From contig CM066305.1 of assembly GCA_033807695.1 (NCBI GenBank), positions 2,294,001 through 2,358,000 on the forward strand: 64,000 nucleotides of DNA. Reading direction: 5' to 3'. This document shows positions 49,301 to 59,621 of the stretch, in pieces (the stretch's first letter is position 1; the number at the start of each line of letters is the position of its first letter). Under the pieces are notes generated by a model. It was not told where the DNA came from, made no database searches, and saw only the letters and a program-made list of their open reading frames with translations. This stretch comes from Daedaleopsis sinensis. Its lineage: Eukaryota > Basidiomycota > Agaricomycetes > Polyporales > Polyporaceae. Both the position numbers and the translations under genes were made by a program.

Positions 49301-49970
49301 GTACCTGGATAAGGAGAAGCCTCTTTCCGAGCCTCGTTGGGTGAAGACCGGTGATGTCCAAGAATGGCTCAGGAGCATGTTCGGACGAATGTTCTGGGTA
49401 GCCGGCGACGCTGCTGACGGTTGGGAGAGGAGAGTTGAGGTCGTGGACCCGGATCCGGTACGTACATACATAATCTCATCTACTAATCCCCGTTGTGTAT
49501 GCTCATTTTCACCTGAACAGGCACCGACAATCTGGACCCTCCTCGAATCGTGGGCCACCAATTCGAACGTCGGTCAGGCTAGCGAGCGGCAGCGCTTCCT
49601 ACGCACGCACATGGTGGAGACGGACAACATTCTCGAGATCTTGCTCCGCCTCGTCCGTGGAGAGCGGTCAACATTTACTCAAAACGCCCCGATCACCCCT
49701 CCCTCCATCTCCGGGCCCCTTCTGTCCGCCCTATCGCCGGGCTCGGCGCATGGCGCACAGCAGACACACGTCTCGCTCGCCGTCCTCGCCATCTTCCGCC
49801 TCACCGTCGACTACGCGAAGAAAGCGGCCGGCGACAAGGGCAAGGGCGAGGCCGAGGAGCGTGTCGGCGAAATAATCCGCAGCCTGCCGTCGCATCTCAT
49901 CTACAAGAGCTTAGACGGCATCTTTAAGGAGTGGAGGGTGGAGAAAAAGGGCAGCCGGCCGCCAGCATAG
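46333..49970 (+). CDS. Large Gln/Pro/RGG-rich protein, unidentified, 1138 residues
   Basis: Four exons (46333-48232, 48330-49117, 49179-49457, 49521-49970) join in frame. The first 230 residues are rich in Gln, Pro, Ala and Tyr with poly-Ala, poly-Gln and poly-Pro runs. About residues 235-390 hold many RGG, GGRGG and Asn/His-rich stretches typical of RNA-binding and phase-separating proteins. Then comes a short ordered block (RTLTDFKIVGLKIPDLNWIW), an acidic Ser/Pro-rich middle, and a C-terminal globular part from about 48960: LSVSYAGATRRLVIDAEIVS, FRAEGRIEVTISLMSD, a block with TYISLDLNEQL, WLRSMFGRMFWVAGD, TIWTLLESWATNSNVG and IIRSLPSHLIYKSLDGIFKE. I do not know the C-terminal domain. The domain order suggests an RNP-granule or nuclear RNA-binding role, which is inference. 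Confidence 0.85.
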
Positions 49971-50483
49971 TTGCATCTCTCGAGAGCCGTATGGTGCGGG
50001 CGCGCGGTTTACTTGTCTGTGCTAGTTTACTTGTACCTTGCGAATGTCTCCTACTGCTTCCAGGCCTTGGCGCAAATCTTCACGTGAGACCTGCATATAC
50101 CCCTCTGTCTTGCCATGTGTCTTCGAGAGTGCGATGCATGGCCAACAATGAGGATGTATAACCACGAAGTATGATCATGCACAAGTGATGTGTTACGGAT
50201 CACAGCGAGAAACGAATGAAAGACACTACCTACGAGTAATACAATACAAAGCCAGCTAATATCTACAAGCCCTGTGCGAGATGAGGGAAAACTACGGGAG
50301 ATAATCAAAACGCAGAGAGCTGAACGTAACCAGTCATGAGAAGTCTATATCGTGAGCGAAAGCAGGAATTAGATCGTCCCCGCGTCGTGCACATCCCCCA
50401 CAGCGCGTAAATCGAACCCCTTTTCCCTCCCTGAACCAACAAACCAGCCCATTAAGGCAGATTTGCATCACAAGTCGAGAGGC
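49971..50483. other. Intergenic between convergent genes
   Basis: Facing 3' UTRs; I see no gene. Confidence 0.5.
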
Positions 50484-52125
50484 TTACGCCGACGACTCGT
50501 TTTTCGAATGCGCGAACACATCCTTGAGCTTGCCGAAGAGGCTCGTCCGCCGCTGCTGGCGCTGCGTGCTCGCGAACCGACCCGTCACCGAGTCCTTGCC
50601 GTGCGCCTCCTTGCCGTCCTCCTTCTCGCCGAGCTCGCTCGTCCCGTTCGAGGAGTCGACGGAGGTGCGCGTGCGCGAGTGCCGCGAGGAGAACGAGGGG
50701 AACCGCATCTTCTTGCCGTTCACGGACCCGCTCTTGTCCTTGACGGTGCCGTTCCGCGTGGGCGTGGCCGGCGCGGAGGTGATGCCGTTTGTGGCGGGCT
50801 TGCTCTCTGCAACGGGGGCGGTGCCGTTGACGGCCGCAGCGGGCTTGTCTTCGGCAGGTGCGACGCCATTCGTAGCGGGCTTGTCTTCAGCAGGCGCGAC
50901 GCCGTTCGTGGCAGGCGTGTCCTCGGAGGTACCGTCCAAAGGCGCGGGGACATGGGTCGAGGGTTTCTCTTCCGGTGCGGCGTTGACGGCCACAGCGGGC
51001 TTGTCTTCGGCAGGTGCTACATCATTCGTAGCGGGCTTGTCTTCAGCAAGCGCGACGCCGTTCGTGGCAGGCTTGTCCTCGGAGGTACCGTCCGCAGGCG
51101 CGGGGACATGGGTCGAGGGTTTCTCTTCCGGGGCGGGGGCGTCGGCTATGGGCGCTGGCACTACCGCCGTTTCGGCGGTCGTGCTGCCTTCCACGATGAT
51201 GGTCTCAAGCGCGTGTGTCTCGGAGACGTCGGCAAGTGGGATGAACGTGGCATCGGTCGGGGTCTCAGTGCTGAGAGGTAGGACAGGGACAGGAACAATC
51301 GGGGCGACTAGCACTGGCTCAGACGGTAGGACGGCTTCGAAGGTGACTTCGGCGGGTGTGGGCTCAGGCTCTGGTTCTGGAGATGCTGGCACGGGCTCGG
51401 GTTCGGATTTTGCGGGCACGGGCTCTGACGGCTGAGGAATAGGGGTAGCCTCCGGTTCCGGAGCAAACGTCTAACGAGGAAAGGTATGTTATTGCAGCAA
51501 AACCAACGGGACTGACGAGGACATACCTCGACTGCAGGAGTGGGCAGGGGGGTCTCCACCGTCCCGGGAGCAAGTGCCTCCACCATGCTCGCCGCCGCCT
51601 GCTTTGCGGTCTCCAAAAAGCCGTTCAGCGTACCAGCGGTGCTCTTCTGCACCTCCTTCGTCGGCACCTCGGGCTCAATCACGGGCTCCGGCACGGGTTC
51701 CGGGGCGGGCGTGGGTGCGGGCGCAGGGCGCGCCGGTGAACGGTAAACGTTGTTCAGGTTGCCCATGGGGTCGAGTTCGGTCGGTTGGTCGTCAGTCGTA
51801 GTCCAGCGGCCATCGACAATGTACTTGTAGGAGACCTTCTCGCCCCACTGAATCTGGACTTGGCCCTCGAAGGTGCCAGCTGGAGTTTTGGCGAGGTGGT
51901 GGGTACAAGACCACTGTGCAGTAGCATGTTAGACATGTATGGACTGGCTTGAAACGGGATATAGCAAGAAGCGCACGTACACTGTCGAAGGTACCAGTGA
52001 CGATGACGTCGGAGGCATCGGAGCGAGGCCTGTGGTTTGGGAGGGGCCGTCAGACGTGACCTGCACAATCCCAGATCAACAGCCTTGACTCACCAGCGGA
52101 AGGTAGCGAGATAGAATTCGGACAT
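50484..52125 (-). CDS. Protein with N-terminal AMPK-type glycogen-binding domain (CBM48) and long repetitive tail
   Basis: The first exons give MSEFYLATFRW, PRSDASDVIVTGTFDS, WSCTHHLAKTPAGTFEGQVQ and VSYKYIVDGRWTTTDDQP, followed by ELDPMGNLNNVY: this is the AMPK1-type CBM48 fold seen in yeast Mdg1 and Crp1. The WxxDGxW and NNV elements are present. The remaining 400 or so residues are Pro/Glu/Ala/Thr-rich with tandem copies of blocks such as EDKPATNGVAPA and EEKPSTHVPAP; one 156-nt unit is present twice (50826-50981 and 50982-51137). The last 90 residues are basic and Ser-rich (SSFSSRHSRTR-type) ending KLKDVFAHSKNESSA. The start at 52125 sits in a four-exon chain with GT-AG introns. Function may be glycogen or membrane association; the family is not well understood. 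Confidence 0.85.
50826..51137 (-). repeat. 156-nt unit, two tandem copies in coding sequence
   Basis: The plus-strand segment beginning GTTGACGGCC at 50826 recurs at 50982 with high identity, including nested 36-nt units (GCGGGCTTGTCTTC). It codes 52 residues per copy and keeps the frame. Confidence 0.85.
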
Positions 52126-52632
52126 TATGATTCGTGTGGGTCGTAAGTAGTGGGAAGGAAAGACGAGTAGTGAGAAAAGGGAGAAGAGGTAACGCTTGAG
52201 GTCGCAGCAAGCTGGCAGTACGCAAGGAATGTGGTTGAAGAGACCGAGCGATTAGTTAGGAGGTGCAGCGTTAGTCATTGGTATATCGGGCGCCTAAGCT
52301 GAACGTTGTGCAACTCACCACGGACGCTGCGCGCGACGACGGGAACGGGAGGAGATGATGGCGGGAGGAGGGCGAGGGCGGGAGGACAGCGATAAAGCAG
52401 ACGCGTGAGAGCACTCTTAAGCAGGGCCGTAGGCGAGGGTTGGGCGAATTCCGACGCGAGTCGCTCGATTCCGAGGCCGACCCTTCATTGAATGAGGCGT
52501 GGTCCGGCTCTCTCATTCGCCCACCATCTCCCTCCTCGTGTCTCGCTCTGGACTCGACGCCTCTATCGCCCTATTGCCTCCATATCCACCCCATCTCGAA
52601 GCCTCGCATCAGCCACGTTTTCTGAGCGCGAC
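52126..52632. other. Divergent region between the CBM48 gene and the methyltransferase gene
   Basis: About 500 bp between starts. Short ORFs on both strands have no support. Confidence 0.45.
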
Positions 52633-53646
52633 ATGCTCGACCTCGCCCTCGAGGAGCAGCTCGACGAGCTCGATCCCCTCCGCCATCTACGCGACGACGG
52701 CTCCGACGAAGACGCCTCGGCCCATATAGTACCTGCTCAGCCGCCCTCTATCCGCGATCAGACTATTGAGCTGTCGTTCCATGCCTCCGCTGATACCAAC
52801 ATCGACACCTCCGGCACGACCTTGTCTGCGGCTGTCAGTGTCACCATAAAACTCGCAGTGGACGCGTCGCCGGGGTGTGGGGGTATCGCATGGCCGGCGG
52901 GCGAGGTTCGTGTTTGCGCCCTTCGTCCGACGTTTCTCGGGAGGCGACCGCCCTTATCCATTCCCAGGTTCTCGCCAGCTACATCGTGCGAATGGGATCC
53001 TTGCAGGGAAAGAACGTGCTGGAGCTGGGCAGCGGCACTGGACTGGTCGGACTGGTCGCCGGAATTCTTGGAGCTCGCGTTTGGATCACGGACCAAGCGT
53101 TCGTCTGTTCTTCTGTGCTCCACCATCACACCCACGCAGGAATAACCTGTTTGCGATCCCACCTGCCAGACCCCTCCTCGGTATCATGAAACAAAACGTT
53201 CGCCTGAATAACTTGGAGTCCTGTGTTTCTGTGGCCGAACTCAACTGGTTTGCCTTGTCAACTGCTTCCGGTATCTCGCAAGCTGCTCACATCTGTGTGA
53301 TCTCGGCAGGGGTGAACCGCTACCCATCACCATACCGAAACCTGACCTGGTCCTGGCGGCGGACTGTGTCTACTTCGAGCCAGCATTCCCACTTCTAGTT
53401 CAAACCCTCGCCGATCTGGTCCCCGACGGATCAACAGATGTCTTGTTTTGCTACAAGAAACGTAGGAAGGTAAGTTACAATTTGTCAAGTCCCCGGAACT
53501 GAACTAAACGCGTAAACGGGCAGGCAGATAAACGCTTCTTCATGTTGCTGAAGAGAGAGTTCACATGGGAAGACGTAGCCGATGATCCGCGACACGAAGT
53601 CTATTCTCGCGAAGCTATATCCCTTCTGCGTCTAAAGCGCAAATGA
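52633..53646 (+). CDS. EFM6: Protein-lysine N-methyltransferase, METTL21/EFM6 family
   Basis: Members methylate lysine on translation factors and chaperones. The start MLDLALEEQLDELDPLRHL opens an acidic N-terminal region. After it come GCGGIAWPAGE joined across an intron (donor GTTCGT, acceptor CCCAG) to VLASYIVRMGSLQG, then KNVLELGSGTGLVGLVAG (the SAM-binding Gly-rich motif I), WITDQA, LLGIMKQNVRLNNLES, PKPDLVLAADCVYFEPAFP (with the DxVYxEPxFP element), VLFCYKKRRK, KRFFMLLKREFTWEDV and SLLRLKRK at the stop. GIAWPAGEVL and ADCVYFEP..PLL match the yeast Efm6 type best. Five or so exons. Assignment to EFM6 and not a sister group is probable, not certain. Confidence 0.85.
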
Positions 53647-53837
53647 AACATGCGCGCAATCTTTGCGTGAAGTCCGTGTTTGCTAGACTTGCACAAATTT
53701 CGCGGTGCTTCTGTGCCTGCGTCTTCCAGTACCGCCCACTCACTTATGTAATCGGAATACAAAAGCAGCCCTAGCTCTAGCGCCGCTTGCACATCCCCTC
53801 TTGCCAGCCAACTGCCATTAAGATACTCACTGCTCAG

Positions 53838-54959
53838 ATGGGTGGTGCGGAAACTCGGGACTTTCTTCATCCACCTTCATGGCTTTTTGAAAATCCAGAA
53901 CTACGGCGCAGAGGGATTGACGCCCTCCCGTACACGCTAAAGCCCGTTTGTCCTTCACTCAGCTGATATCTTAGGGTTGTAACTCGCGACTGACTCCTGC
54001 TCTTCAGCTTTACGTATGGATGACTCAACCTCGACCGGACAGCGCTCCATGGGCAGTGAAGATTGTTCGACCCCATACCCCAGAAATTGATATTTACGAG
54101 TATCTCCGCAAGAACGATCTTTCTTCCCCAAACCACACACTCCCCGTGGAAATCGTCCAATGCGATGAACCGTTCTTGATCATGCCAGCCGGTGACGATA
54201 CACTGTGCATCCGCATGAACTGGCGGCTTTGCGAGACTCTAGATGATTTTTACCAGATCGTTGAGGTATGTACGCCACACTTGCTGTGGTCAGCCTCCTT
54301 CGATCTCATCCACACACAGGGCATCGAATATCTGCATAAGCATCGCATTGCTCATATGGCATGTACTTTTTCTGTGTTTTTGGCGCCGGCATCCTGCCTA
54401 ACATGTGTGCATTTGACTGTAGGATTTTGTGCTCGACAACACAGTTGTGGCTCTTGAGACGGCGGTCAAGTTTCACCCGCAGCTCGAGCTCGGCAAGATA
54501 TACATCATCGACTTCGGCTTTGCCTGCCGCTTTGAGCTCGGCCCGGGCCAACAGCCTGCAGTAGACCTAGGCCACCTGACCCTCAGTAGAAGATACCACA
54601 TCGCACAGCTCGACCCGTTTGCATGGGACGTTCTGTGCATGGGAGAAACTCTCGAGCAACTTCTGACGGTACGAAGCTTATTTCTTCCCTACTTATGCTC
54701 GTTGACCGATAAGCCGTTCGTGTAACCCCAGTATATGTATGCGCTTACCGGCAACCCGCCGCCCAAGATTTGCACTTGGTATGTGCAGTGGGTGATTGGG
54801 AAAGAAAAGGGTTGCACCGGGGTCTGTCACTGCCGCCCGACTGCGCGGAGGGCACGGCAGGTGCTGTCTGTGATACGATGGCTCGCGCATCGATGGGCTG
54901 CTTGTGCACGCGCCTTTGAGCGTGTCATCGGGTTCTTCCCCAATCGACGCCGAGCCTGA
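53838..54959 (+). CDS. Kinase-like protein, divergent, C-terminus uncertain
   Basis: Exons give MGGAETRDFLHPPSWLFENP, LYVWMTQPRPDSAPWAVKIV (AVK lysine of the N-lobe), EIDIYEYLRKND, IEYLHKHRIAHM joined to DFVLDNTV (catalytic loop) and IYIIDFGFACRFE (DFG). The loop reads HMD in place of HRD; the Asp and the metal-binding Asn are kept. Loss of the Arg and a short glycine-rich region suggest a weak or dead kinase, a common type in Agaricomycetes. The join HM|DF requires a GC-AG intron (54359-54422); a GT donor nearby would destroy the loop. After ETLEQLLT (about 54668) the reading is unsure: the frame that ends at 54959 is poorly conserved in character, so the true end may differ. Neighbour of EFM6 on the same strand, 191 bp downstream. 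Confidence 0.6.
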
Positions 54960-56330
54960 CATGTGCAGGTTATGCATAGTTTGTAACACATGGGTGCTGC
55001 TGTTGGAGGATAAGTGCTCCCTGTTGACGAATCATTTTTTTACGAAGAGGCATGACCACATGATGAATACACGTATATACCTCTGTTTGCGCGTTGTGGT
55101 CGTTGGGGCAGGCGAATTGCGTACCGGCACCTTCAGGTGCGACCGCATGAGCTCACATAATACCCCGATGGCCGCCCCATTGAGACGAATAGTTCGAACA
55201 TGCTGCGTCGCATACAGGGCAGGAGAAACTCAGCCTCTCATCCGCAAAATTCGCGTGCGCGGGATCTACGCACAGCGCAATGTGGTTGTCGGCAACGCAC
55301 TTCAGGAGGGCCCCCAACGACCACCTCGAGGCAACCCTCGCCTGTGCACCTTCGCACCAATTGCTACCCTCGAGTGCGTCTTCGAGAGTGTCCGACCCGG
55401 TAAAGAGAACAATCGACTGGGCTCCCCAATGTATGCATCGGAGGGATCCGACTATCGTGGCAACAGTCTCATTGACAATGCTTCACTCCACTAGCACAAA
55501 CGTCGACCAGACGAGAGGGCGTTCGGTAACCAGTCCGATGTGCATAGAACCCAGTTCTCGCCCCCGGAAGACATTCCCCAACGCCTCGAGGCACGCTCGG
55601 ACTTATGGGACTCCAACCCGTGTGGGAGGTATGTTGGTCGAACGTTCCCCAGATGGTTGGTCTAGCTTGCCCGGACGCCGAGCGAGTCTGTAGATCTGAA
55701 GCTAGAAGCCACCGTGACCGCGATACGCGAGGGCGTTCTGCACTTGATCGAAGGCAGGATAGGGTCAGAAGGCCTGCGTGCTCCTGTGGAAGCGTTCAGT
55801 CCATTCGTTCAATCCGAATAGCACCGAGAACACTCACATGTGCGGAAGACAAGATGTCTACTCGTAGTTAGTAGTAGCAACAGTGGTATGGCCGGATCTC
55901 GGAGTTGGTTGGTTTAGATATGTAGTGTATGCTAGGCTCGTTTGTATGCTGCCGCTCTTGCCAGTGTAACAATCAAGACAACTTCGGCCTTGACTGTCGT
56001 GTGTTTAAGGTTGCAGCTCGTAACGGTACAAGGTGACCAGGTGATTGAATAAGTGTGGCGCCATGGCCATGGCCACTGAAGTTGAAGTCAAAGGTTCAAG
56101 TTGTGTGCCTGTGACGCCGAGAGCCAATCAGGGACTAGGGATTACTTCAGGTGACCATCGGCGCTATTCGGCCGGAGTCCCGTACAGAGGTGACCCCACA
56201 GTCTGAATCCGAGTCATACTACGTCCATATAACAGGAGGCCATTTATTCTGCACATCCATCTCTTCTCCATCCTCGAATCCCCACTGTTGTGCTGCACAT
56301 CTCTATCACCTCCCAAAACGACGCGCAAAG
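54960..56330. other. Intergenic, 1.4 kb, with possible unidentified exons at 55494-55819
   Basis: On the plus strand, HKRRPDERAFGNQSDVH to DSNPCGRY (from about 55494), and, after a possible intron, VDLKLEATVTAIREGVLHLI to AFSPFVQSE with a stop at 55819, read like coding sequence. I cannot identify them or find a start. The rest has no gene I can support. LEU1 promoter lies at the right end. Confidence 0.3.
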
Positions 56331-59168
56331 ATGCCCGCGCCTGTCGCCCAACCTAAGACGCTCTACGATAAGATCTGGGATGATCATGTCATGTACGTTC
56401 ACCCCGAATCCTCATGAGCACTTGTCACCGCGTACTAATTGTCATTGTCGGTACTCTACAGCGATATCGACGAGAACGGACTTGCTCTGATCTACATTGA
56501 CCGGTGTGTATATCTCTAGGCGAAATTATCGGCGACGTGAAATGGGAGGGCGCTGACTGGTGCGCGACAATCCGCAGGCACTTGGTGCATGAAGTGACGA
56601 GCCCCCAAGCGTTCGAGGGACTGTGAGTCGTTCTGTCCTCGCGAACCATAGTTCGCTATATCGGTTCAGACTCGCTTACACTGACGGTGTATCTCAGGCG
56701 CAATGCAAGCCGTCCCGTCCGCCGACCCGACTGCACTCTTGCGACCGTGGACCATAACATTCCGTGAGTAGTGCAGTTTTCCTAATTTTCTAAAAATTCT
56801 GCTACTTCTCCAATTGTACTGCCTACTTCGCCCACTACCCCGCTGTGCCATTGCCGACGCTCAAGCGTCTCTCGCATACGTCATCGGATTCGACTTACTT
56901 ACCATGCGCATCGCACAGAACGGCTTCGCGCAAAAACTTCACCACTGTCACTGAGTTCGTCGCTCAGCCAGACTCTCGCGCACAATGCACCACTCTCGAG
57001 GAGAATGTGAAGGCGTTTGGCCTCACCTACTTCGGCATGACGGATAGGCGGCAAGGCATTGTCCATGTCATCGGTCCTGAAGAGGGCTTCACTGTGAGTA
57101 CACGAGTCGGCTTCATACGTACAGTAGCTGATGTCCTCCTAGCTTCCGGGCATCACTTGTGTCTGCGGAGATTCCCACACCTCCAGTATGTTTCGTGATT
57201 ATCCGAGACTATGCATTAGACCTGACATGCGTGCCGTATAGCACACGGAGCGTTTGGTTCCCTTGCCTTCGGTATCGGCACGTCCGAGGTCGAGCATGTC
57301 CTTGCCACCCAGACCCTCATCCAAAAGAAGGCCAAAAACATGCGCGTCACTGTTGATGGCACCCTCAACGAGGGTGTCACGTCCAAAGACGTGGTCCTCC
57401 ACATCATCGGCGTCATTGGTACTGCTGGAGGTACCGGTGCTGTCATCGAGTTCGCTGGCTCGGTCGTCCGGAGTTTCAGCATGGAGGCGCGCATGAGCAT
57501 GTGCAACATGAGTATCGAGGGCGGCGCTCGCGCAGGCATGATTGCCCCAGACGAGGTCACCTTCAACTACCTCCGCAACCGTCCGCTGGCGCCAAAGGGC
57601 GAGGTCTGGGACCGTGCTGAGGCGTACTGGCGCACGCTCAAGACCGACGACGGCGCGAAGTTCGACATCGAGGTCAACCTTCGCGGCGAGGACATCGTTC
57701 CGACCGTCACTTGGGGTACTTCGCCGCAGGACGTGGTGCCTATCACGGGCAAGGTTCCCGACCCCGCCAACTTCTCCGACGCGAGCAAACGCGCTGCTGT
57801 GGAGCGCGCATTGAAGTACATGGGCCTTGCCCCCAACACGCCAATGGAGGAGGTCAAGATTGACAAGGTCTTCATCGGCTCCTGCACCAACTCCCGTATC
57901 GAGGATCTTCGCTCTGCCGCGAAGATCATCCTCTCGTCTGGTCCCGATGCGCATGTCGCGGAGGGACTGTACGCTATGGTCGTACCCGGTTCAGGTCTGA
58001 TCAAGCAGCAGGCCGAGGCCGAAGGCCTGGACGCGGTCTTCAAGCGTGCCGGCTTTGACTGGCGCGAGGCGGGGTGCTCGATGTGTTTGGGCATGAACGA
58101 GGACCAGCTGTCGCCCGGCGAGCGGTGCGCAAGCACGAGTAACCGGAACTTCGAGGGTCGTCAGGGTCCTGGCGGGCGCACTCACCTCGTCAGTCCTGCG
58201 ATGGCGACCGCGGCTGCCCTCACGGGCAAGCTCACGGACGTGCGCAAGTTCCTGGGGGCAGAGGGCGAGGCGAAGATCGCGTCTGGGCCGAAGCTGAAGC
58301 TCGCGAACCCGAGCGAGTTCCTGACGGACCCTGTCCTTCCCCCTCCGGAGCCGACGAATGTAGCCGACGCCATCGTACCCGCGGTCGAGAAGCCCCTGCC
58401 AGTGGCCGAGTCCGCGTCGAAGATTGAGAAGTTCGTCGTGCTCAAGGGGATCGCGGCGCCCCTGCACATCGAGAACATCGACACGGACATGATCACGCCC
58501 GCGCGGTTCTTGAAGGTGCTGAAGCGGACGGGGCTGAAGCACGCGCTGTTCGCGAACTTGCGGTTTGGGCCCGACGGGCAGCCGACCGATTTCGTGCTGA
58601 ACAGGGAACCGTACACACGCGCGAAGATACTCGTCTGCGATAAGCCAAACTTCGGCTGCGGCAGCTCGCGCGAGCACGCGCCCTGGGCCTTGTACGTGTC
58701 CATCACGCGTTCGACTGCTTGGAAAACTTAAACGCTAACGTTTGTTCCGTCGTGCCTGTCAACAGGAAGGACTTCGGGATCTTGTGTGTTATCGGCCCCA
58801 GCTTTGCGGACATCTTCAAGAACAACACGATGCAGAACGGCATGCTGCCCGTAACGCTCTCGGAGGAGGCGTGCCGCGAGCTCGCGGAGGAGGCGGAGCA
58901 GGGGCTCGAGCTCGAGGTCGACCTGGAGAAGTGCGAGGTGCGCCGGGCGAGCGGGAAGCCGGCGTTCGCGTTCACGGTGGACCCGTTCCGGCGCCACTGC
59001 CTGCTGAACGGGCTGGACGACATCGCGCTCACGCTGCAGAAGGCGCCGGCGATCGAGGAGTTCGAGGGGCGGAGGAGCCAGCTGTGGCCGTGGCTGGACG
59101 GGTTTGGATACAAGGGGAAGAAGATACCGGTGAGCGCGCCGAAGCAGGCGAACAAGATGGACTGGTGA
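56331..59168 (+). CDS. LEU1: 3-isopropylmalate dehydratase (alpha-isopropylmalate isomerase), large and small domains fused
   Basis: This enzyme isomerises 2- to 3-isopropylmalate in leucine synthesis. The start [20 protein letters not shown] is typical. Exons then give [56 protein letters not shown]-type linker, [40 protein letters not shown] (with one Fe-S Cys) and [16 protein letters not shown]. The long exon (57300-58700) has [16 protein letters not shown] and [18 protein letters not shown] (the other cluster Cys), then the small-subunit domain with [16 protein letters not shown] and [14 protein letters not shown] last exon carries [19 protein letters not shown] and ends KQANKMDW at 59168. 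Fungi fuse the two bacterial subunits LeuC and LeuD in this way. Six to seven introns; the one at about 56763-56919 is 157 nt. No mitochondrial presequence is seen, so cytosol. Confidence 0.96.
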
Positions 59169-59621
59169 GCGCGGCCCTGCGCGGGTGGCGGAGGAGGGCG
59201 CCACCATTGCTCGGACGCGTCGGGGATGTCGCATAGTGCACAGTCAATGTCGAATGTTGTACGATAGACTCGTTGTCATCGTTGCGAGATGCCTGGATAC
59301 AGATGACCAACGATGGTTGCGCGAGACTCAGATGCAGGAGCCTGAGGAGATGAGTTGGTGAGGATCATGATGTGCAGGGGGATGCCGTCGATGACGGTGG
59401 TGGAGCACGTGGAGGAGAGCGGAGGGCCATTGGACCAGGAGGCGGAGGGGGTGTGTTGTGGCCAGTGCTACGGGTCGCGGCCGGTGTCGCACAGGGGACA
59501 CGGTCTGACAACCGCTTCCATAGCTCCTTGATCCTCTTGTTATACCGCCATATCCCTCCCCCCGTCTGCATGTCCCCCCTCCCATCCCAACTCTTCTAGC
59601 CCGCGACCAGAGGCAGCCACG
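59169..59621. other. Intergenic between LEU1 and the Ser-rich gene
   Basis: I see no gene. A C-rich tract precedes the next start. Confidence 0.45.
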
